DNA of 64,000 nucleotides from positions 720,923 through 784,922 of the forward strand of contig JAJDDK010000005.1 in the NCBI GenBank assembly GCA_029260345.1, given 5' to 3'. Position numbers and translations under genes: made by a program. Every line of letters starts with the position of its first letter. Position 1 is the first letter of the stretch. Shown one piece after another: positions 59,852-64,000 of this stretch. Source of the stretch: Phycisphaerales bacterium. Its GTDB lineage: Bacteria; Planctomycetota; Phycisphaerae; Phycisphaerales; UBA1924. The notes under the pieces were generated by a model. The model was not told the origin of the DNA and ran no database searches. It saw only the letters and a program-made list of their open reading frames with translations.

Positions 59852-61240
59852 ATGATCTCACGCATCCACATCGATGAGCGTGTGCGCGAATGGGGCCTGC
59901 GCGAGGACGTGATCGAGAAGGATTACGTGCTCGGGTGGCTGCTCTGGGGAATCGGGACCGAGCCAGAACTCTCCGAGCAGTGGGCCTTCAAGGGGGGAAC
60001 CTGTCTCAAGAAGTGCTACCTTGAGACGTACCGTTTCTCGGAAGACCTCGACTTCACCATCGTCCCCGACGGTCCGATCAACGCGGAGGATGTTGAGCCC
60101 GTCCTGCTCCGGATGCTCGACCGTGTTGGGCAAGAGTCGGGCATCAGCTTCACGCAGCAAGCGCCCCGGTTGCGGACGGCCGCACCGGGACGCTACACCG
60201 AAGGGCGCATCTACTACACCGGACCGAGACAGAACCCCACCGTCGCCCGTGTGAAGCTCGACCTGAGCGGCAGCGAAGTCATCGCACGCCCGACCGTTGT
60301 GCGGCCCATCTCGCACCCGTACCCCGATGACCTGCCCGACCCGGGCGCGGTCCGGTGCTACGCCTTCGAGGAGGTCTTCGCGGAGAAGATCAGGGCGATG
60401 GGGGAGCGAGGTCGCCCGCGTGACCTCTACGACATCGTCAACCTGTACCGGCGCGAGGACCTGCACGCCCAGCATGAACTCATCGTCACGGTACTGCGCG
60501 AGAAGTGCCGCACCAAGGGAGTTCCTGTCCCGACCTTCCGCGCAATTGAGCAGGCGCAGACACGAGCCGAACTTGAGGCCGAGTGGCAAAACATGCTCGG
60601 GCATCAACTCCCGGTCACGCCGCCGTTCGAGGCGTTCTGGTCGGAGCTTGCCGAATTGTTCGAGTGGCTCGAAGGTGCGAGAGCACCCACCGTTCGTGCA
60701 CGCATCAGCGTCGCCAGCGCCGGGGCCGAGGACGCGTCCTGGACACCGCCGCGGACCGTCACCACCTGGGGCGGCGCTGCGCCCTTGGAATCGGTGCGCT
60801 TCGCCGCGTCGAACCGGCTCTGCGTCGAGCTTCGGTACAACGGCACGACGCGCCTGATCGAGCCCTATTCCCTCCGGCGTTCGCAGGCGGGAAACCTCCT
60901 GCTTTACGCCATCCGCACGGACTCTCGGGAGCCGCGCGCATACCGCGTGGACCGCATCCAGGGGGTCCGGGTCACGGACCGCGTCTTCACGCCTGTCTAC
61001 CGAGTCGAGATCGGCGCCGCCGGCCCGCTCTCGGCCCCGCCGCTCACGGATGTCAGGCGATCGGTGCACCGCTCGCGGCCGTCAAGCTCTGGACCCGTCT
61101 ACATCATCCAATGCCCGTCCTGTGGCAAGCAGTTCCGCAGGAAGACGCGAGACATGACGCTCAGGAGTCACAAGACGCCGGACGGGTACCAGTGTCACGG
61201 TCGAGGACGAGGCTTTCTTGTCGATACACGATACGGGTGA
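59852..61240 (+). CDS. AbiEii-type nucleotidyltransferase toxin fused to a WYL-like domain and zinc-finger-like tail
   Basis: 462 residues, longer than typical AbiEii toxins (about 300). N-terminal nucleotidyltransferase: FKGGTCLKKCYLETYRFSEDLDFTIV (GG-T ... DLD). The middle, about residues 300-380 (WGGAAPLESVRFAASNRLCVELRYN ... RLIEPYSLRR ... NLLLYAI ... YRVDRIQGVRVTDRVFTP), fits a WYL ligand-sensing domain. The C-terminus (IIQCPSCGKQFRRKTRDMT...RSHKTPDGYQCHG) looks like a zinc finger. A toxin under control of a WYL sensor is unusual. Partner is the AbiEi-like antitoxin upstream. Confidence 0.85.
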   Translation: MISRIHIDERVREWGLREDVIEKDYVLGWLLWGIGTEPELSEQWAFKGGTCLKKCYLETYRFSEDLDFTIVPDGPINAEDVEPVLLRMLDRVGQESGISFTQQAPRLRTAAPGRYTEGRIYYTGPRQNPTVARVKLDLSGSEVIARPTVVRPISHPYPDDLPDPGAVRCYAFEEVFAEKIRAMGERGRPRDLYDIVNLYRREDLHAQHELIVTVLREKCRTKGVPVPTFRAIEQAQTRAELEAEWQNMLGHQLPVTPPFEAFWSELAELFEWLEGARAPTVRARISVASAGAEDASWTPPRTVTTWGGAAPLESVRFAASNRLCVELRYNGTTRLIEPYSLRRSQAGNLLLYAIRTDSREPRAYRVDRIQGVRVTDRVFTPVYRVEIGAAGPLSAPPLTDVRRSVHRSRPSSSGPVYIIQCPSCGKQFRRKTRDMTLRSHKTPDGYQCHGRGRGFLVDTRYG

Positions 61241-61280
61241 GCGCCGAGTGTACCCATGGGATAAATCGGCGCGATTGAGC

Positions 61281-62627
61281 ATGAGCGACAACGACCAGCA
61301 CGACCACGAATCTGAGTACGAGAAGGGCAGCCTCTCGCTGACCGGCTCGATCGCGATGGGCACCGGCGTCATGATCGGCGCCGGCATCTTCGCGCTCACC
61401 GGACAGGTCGCTGAGCTCGCCGGCGGCCTCTTCCCGGTGGCGTTCATCGCCGCGGCGTTTGTCGTCGCATTCAGCGCGTATTCGTATGTCAAGGTGTGCA
61501 ACGAGTACCCGTCCGCCGGCGGCATCGCGATGATCCTCAAGAAGAGCTACGGGCCGGGTGTCGTCACCGCCGGGTGCTCGCTGCTCATGTACTTCTCGAT
61601 GGTCATCAACGAGAGTCTGGTCGCCCGCACGTTCGGCACATACACGATGCGGATCTTCGGCGAGGGCTCGGACTCGTGGCTTGTGCCGGCGCTCGGTGTC
61701 GGGCTGATCGTTGCCGCCTTTGTCGTCAATCTGCTCGGGAATCAGGTGATCGGCGGACTGAGCAAGATCACCGCCATCATCAAAATCGGCGGAATCGCCG
61801 TGTTCGCGGGCATCGGCCTGTGGGTGTCGGGACTCTCCTTCGACACGCTCACCGGAGACGGCTCACCATCCGAGGCCGAGGGTGGTGCCGCGGGTTTCCT
61901 CGCGGCGGTCGCCCTCTCGATCCTAGCCTACAAGGGCTTCACAACCATCACAAACAGCGGCGACGAGATCAAGAAGCCCAAGAAGAACGTCGGCCGTTCG
62001 ATCATCTTTAGTTTGTTCATCTGCACCGGGCTCTACCTGCTCGTCACGCTCGCGGTCGCCGGCAACCTGTCGGTCGATGAGATCATCGCTGCCCGTGACT
62101 CCTCCCTCGCCGAAGCCGCACGCCCCGCAGTCGGACAGTGGGGTGAGTGGCTGACCATCGGGCTTGCGATTATCGCGACGATCTCCGGCATTATCGCCAG
62201 CATGTTCGCCGTGTCGCGGATGCTCGCGATGCTCACTGATATGGAACTCGTCCCGCATCGCCACTTCGGCATGCCCGGGCGCATCCAGAAGCACACGCTG
62301 GTCTACACCGCTGTGATCGCTCTCGTGCTGACGGTCTTCTTTGACCTCGGCCGCATCGCCTCGCTCGGTGCGATCTTCTACATCGTGATGGATATGACGA
62401 TCCACTGGGGTGTGTTCAAGTATCTGCGGCGCGACCTAGGCACCCGCGGCTGGGTTCTGCTCGCGGCACTTGCGCTCGACGCCGTCGTGCTCGGCGCGTT
62501 CCTGTACATCAAGCTCACGAACGACCCGCTCGTCGTCGGCGTCTCCGTGGGCGGCATGGCCCTGATCTTTGGCGCCGAGTGCTGGTTCCTGCGAAAGGAG
62601 GCTGCATCCGATGACGCAGAGGACTGA
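61281..62627 (+). CDS. APC-family amino-acid permease
   Basis: 448 residues with about twelve membrane helices. APC signature GVMIGAGIFALTGQVAELAGG near the N-terminus, then conserved helix-6 and -8 segments (ILAYKGFTTITNSGDEIKKPKKNVGRSI). Transports amino acids or related amines; substrate unknown. Start at 61281; an upstream TTG at 61218 would overlap the toxin gene. Overlaps the YHS frame by 17 bases. Confidence 0.85.
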   Translation: MSDNDQHDHESEYEKGSLSLTGSIAMGTGVMIGAGIFALTGQVAELAGGLFPVAFIAAAFVVAFSAYSYVKVCNEYPSAGGIAMILKKSYGPGVVTAGCSLLMYFSMVINESLVARTFGTYTMRIFGEGSDSWLVPALGVGLIVAAFVVNLLGNQVIGGLSKITAIIKIGGIAVFAGIGLWVSGLSFDTLTGDGSPSEAEGGAAGFLAAVALSILAYKGFTTITNSGDEIKKPKKNVGRSIIFSLFICTGLYLLVTLAVAGNLSVDEIIAARDSSLAEAARPAVGQWGEWLTIGLAIIATISGIIASMFAVSRMLAMLTDMELVPHRHFGMPGRIQKHTLVYTAVIALVLTVFFDLGRIASLGAIFYIVMDMTIHWGVFKYLRRDLGTRGWVLLAALALDAVVLGAFLYIKLTNDPLVVGVSVGGMALIFGAECWFLRKEAASDDAED

Positions 62628-63411
62628 GTCCCCAATCGACCCCGTCTGCGGCATGAGAGTCTCCCCCGGCAACGCGGCGGACCGATTCGAGCACGACGGA
62701 ACAGAGTACCTCTTCTGTTCAACGAGCTGTGCCGAGAAGTTCCGTGCTGTCGTGACCTGCTACCTACATAAGCAAGAGCGGGGCGCACACGACTCGCCGA
62801 GATCGATTAGGCGTGGCAGTCACAAGGACGAATCACTCCGAAGGCGACAGATCGTTCTCCGAATTCGGACGAGTAGTCACTTCAACGACCGAATAGCCCA
62901 GGGCCTCTATCGCCTCGGCGGCAAGAGCAGGCGCATCAGGAGCACTGTTCTTGAAAACCACGGTCGCCGAGCGATCGAGATACGACACCGAGGCACTTTG
63001 CACGCCATCGACTTCTCGCAACTTCTCCCGGAGCGTGACGGCACACGCCTCGCAGGTCATGCCCTCGATCGTGTAGAGGACGGTTCGGGCATCCACCCTT
63101 TCGCCCGCTGCGGGCCGGTCATCAGGAAGAAGGGCCCCGACATACTTCGGAAACGCCGCGAATGCGACGATGAACACGGTCGAAACCCACAGCATGGCCT
63201 TGGTGACCCGAAGAGACCTTGGCTTCGTGGTCGCGCACGCCGAGCCCGGCTCGCACTGCCCAGCCCGGAAGTACACCGAGTAGAACGAGAAGGCGAGAAG
63301 CAGGCCCGCGGCGATCAGAAACGGGAGCCGGTAGCGTTCGAACCATGCCGACAGACCGGTTGCCGATGTGCCGAAGGCGAGCAGCAAGAGCGGAAGCCAG
63401 CAGCACGCTGA
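62611..63411 (+). pseudogene. YHS-domain gene running on without its own stop, antisense to merTP
   Basis: An ATG at 62611 with AAAGGAGG upstream begins a clear YHS module (PIDPVCGMRVSP ... YLFCSTSCAEKFRA). After residue about 50 the frame has no stop until 63411 and is antisense to the merTP gene (62833-63510), reading a basic, low-complexity sequence. The normal continuation (for example a copper P-type ATPase or a short YHS protein ending DPERYL) is missing, so this is probably a truncated gene fused by chance to antisense sequence. True translation may give only the YHS part plus an odd tail. Confidence 0.5.
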
Positions 63412-63510
63412 CGATGCGACAGCCGAGAGCAGAGCCCCGCCGGCCGCAAGAACGCCCGTTCGAGTGGGCGGTGCCGTCGCCGAATCCGATGCCTCACAAC
63501 AGTCCTTCAT
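62833..63510 (-). CDS. merTP: MerT-MerP fusion, mercury-type transporter
   Basis: 225 residues: MerT-like membrane part with CC motif in the first helix (VASSACCWLPLLLLAFG), a second helix pair and a Cys pair in the loop (CEPGSACATTKP), then a C-terminal MerP/HMA domain (YTIEGMTCEACAVTLREKLREVDGV). MerT and MerP are usually separate; fused forms are known in some lineages. Carries Hg(II), or another soft metal, to the cytoplasm. Starts four bases inside the thioredoxin-fold gene end (ATGA). No merA reductase or merB is in the window. Confidence 0.85.
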   Translation of the reverse strand: MKDCCEASDSATAPPTRTGVLAAGGALLSAVASSACCWLPLLLLAFGTSATGLSAWFERYRLPFLIAAGLLLAFSFYSVYFRAGQCEPGSACATTKPRSLRVTKAMLWVSTVFIVAFAAFPKYVGALLPDDRPAAGERVDARTVLYTIEGMTCEACAVTLREKLREVDGVQSASVSYLDRSATVVFKNSAPDAPALAAEAIEALGYSVVEVTTRPNSENDLSPSE

Positions 63511-63818
63511 GGCGCATCGCCTGCCTCTTGGAGCGCCGCGGCCAGCATCTCACGCGGCGGCAGGCCGTTGCCGCCATGAAAGACGCGGCATCCAAACGAG
63601 TACACGTCGCTCGACCGTTGCGCGGGATCGACATCGAGCCCGTTGACCTGGATTGTCGGTGAGCCGTGCATCCGCTCGCGCTGGGCCTCGTCCGCGGAAG
63701 CGACACAAACGAGTTCTGTGGTGACCGTCACCCCGATCTCATCAGCAACTTCCCGGACGAGTTCGACCGCGGGCTCGGCGTTCGGGCACCCCTCAAAGTA
63801 GACAACGCGCACATGCAT
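63507..63818 (-). CDS. Thioredoxin-fold protein of the mer-type cluster
   Basis: 103 residues with a thioredoxin/glutaredoxin-like N-terminus (VRVVYFEGCPNAEPAVELVREVADEIG) and GSPTIQVNGLDVDP, the pattern seen in small proteins near merT and arsenic genes. The C-x-x-C is replaced by GCPNAEP, with other Cys at VCVAS and FGCRV, so redox activity through a classical pair is unlikely; metal transfer is possible. ATG with GAGG upstream, 12 bases after the partial CsoR gene. Confidence 0.75.
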   Translation of the reverse strand: MHVRVVYFEGCPNAEPAVELVREVADEIGVTVTTELVCVASADEAQRERMHGSPTIQVNGLDVDPAQRSSDVYSFGCRVFHGGNGLPPREMLAAALQEAGDAP

Positions 63819-63830
63819 GATGAGATCCTC

Positions 63831-64000
63831 TCAGCTTCGTTTCAGCATGGACGACAGGGCCTTCATCGCCGTGTCGAATCGTTCATCGGCCTCGGCGGCA
63901 CCGCACTGCGTCAGGCACAGCCGCAGTTCCTGCTCGACCACCCGGACGGCGACCCGATTCATCGCCGCCTTGACCGCGGCGATCTGGGTGAGCAACTCGT
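63831..64000 (-). CDS. CsoR/RcnR-family metal repressor (5' end outside window)
   Basis: The last 55 codons are visible: ELLTQIAAVKAAMNRVAVRVVEQ ... LRLCLTQCGAAEADERFDTAMKALSSMLKRS. This is the helical DUF156/CsoR pattern, with a Cys-containing segment (LCLTQC) where family members carry the C-x3-C or H-C copper ligands. Reads toward the merTP cluster and is the likely repressor of it. The N-terminal ligand Cys lies outside the window. Confidence 0.75.
   Translation of the reverse strand, partial: ELLTQIAAVKAAMNRVAVRVVEQELRLCLTQCGAAEADERFDTAMKALSSMLKRS

Noticed and set aside
59858..61069. 403-codon open frame on the minus strand
   Set aside because: Antisense to the AbiEii-type toxin gene; low-complexity Arg/Gly/Asp-rich product.
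1..64000. CRISPR array or rRNA operon
   Set aside because: No set of evenly spaced identical repeats and no rRNA-like conserved stretch was seen on either strand.

Overview
The window (about 60% G+C, densely coded on both strands) most resembles a planctomycete of the Phycisphaerae. The best clue is a pair of secreted proteins at 1.4-2.8 kb. Both end in the short sorting tail typical of that class: a PAPGA motif, a hydrophobic helix and a basic end. Several families of palindromic intergenic repeats and an FHA-GspE fusion fit a planctomycete, but no rRNA or marker gene is present, so the assignment is an inference.

Left part (1-20.9 kb) looks like host chromosome. It holds a partial cardiolipin synthase, the two PEP-CTERM-like proteins, and a small repeat-flanked cassette with a RepA-like ATPase. 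These are followed by an HNH nuclease, the FHA-GspE ATPase, and a secreted protein with four retropepsin-like domains and a PDZ domain, divergent from a PadR regulator across a perfect 19-bp palindrome. Next come an OprB-type porin and two amino-acid-decarboxylation systems side by side: glutamate decarboxylase, and aspartate 4-decarboxylase with its aspartate:alanine exchanger. An AraC regulator diverges from an NTF2-like/SDR gene pair.

At 20.94-20.99 kb lies the 3' half of a tRNA-Gly(CCC) gene on the minus strand, with no 5' half. This is the usual scar at the far end of an element integrated in a tRNA gene. Its orientation puts the element to the right, where everything from 21.3 kb to the window end is metal-resistance or accessory DNA. 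The island starts with a minus-strand efflux operon (Cys-rich exported protein, TolC, adaptor with a Cys-rich repeat array, CzcA/CusA-type RND pump, CDF transporter) divergent from an ArsR regulator over a 32-bp palindrome that contains both promoters.

A long plus-strand copper cluster follows (29.4-54.9 kb): CusCBA-type efflux, a four-YHS-domain protein, a YHS-DUF2231 protein, a divergent Rrf2 regulator facing a 12-bp-arm palindrome, and a Met-rich Spy-like protein. It continues with a CBM48-like protein and an HD-GYP phosphodiesterase. Then comes a compact redox module: an NAD(P)H/FAD/2Fe-2S reductase with a periplasmic Met/His-rich head, a diheme b membrane protein, and a heptaheme cytochrome c. 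After it come DUF1622, the CopA multicopper oxidase, CopB, a HAMP-SpoIIE phosphatase, small membrane proteins, a CPH-type copper P-ATPase, and further lipoprotein, channel and nuclease-like genes. I propose that this module is a transmembrane metal (copper) reductase wired into copper homeostasis; it is the most interesting system here.

The right end carries a CPA1 antiporter, a PepSY protein, a Cys-rich exported protein and a MerR regulator. It also has an AbiEi/AbiEii-type toxin-antitoxin pair whose toxin carries an added WYL domain and zinc-finger-like tail, an APC permease, a YHS open frame without its own stop, a MerT-MerP fusion with a thioredoxin-fold partner, and a partial CsoR-family regulator.
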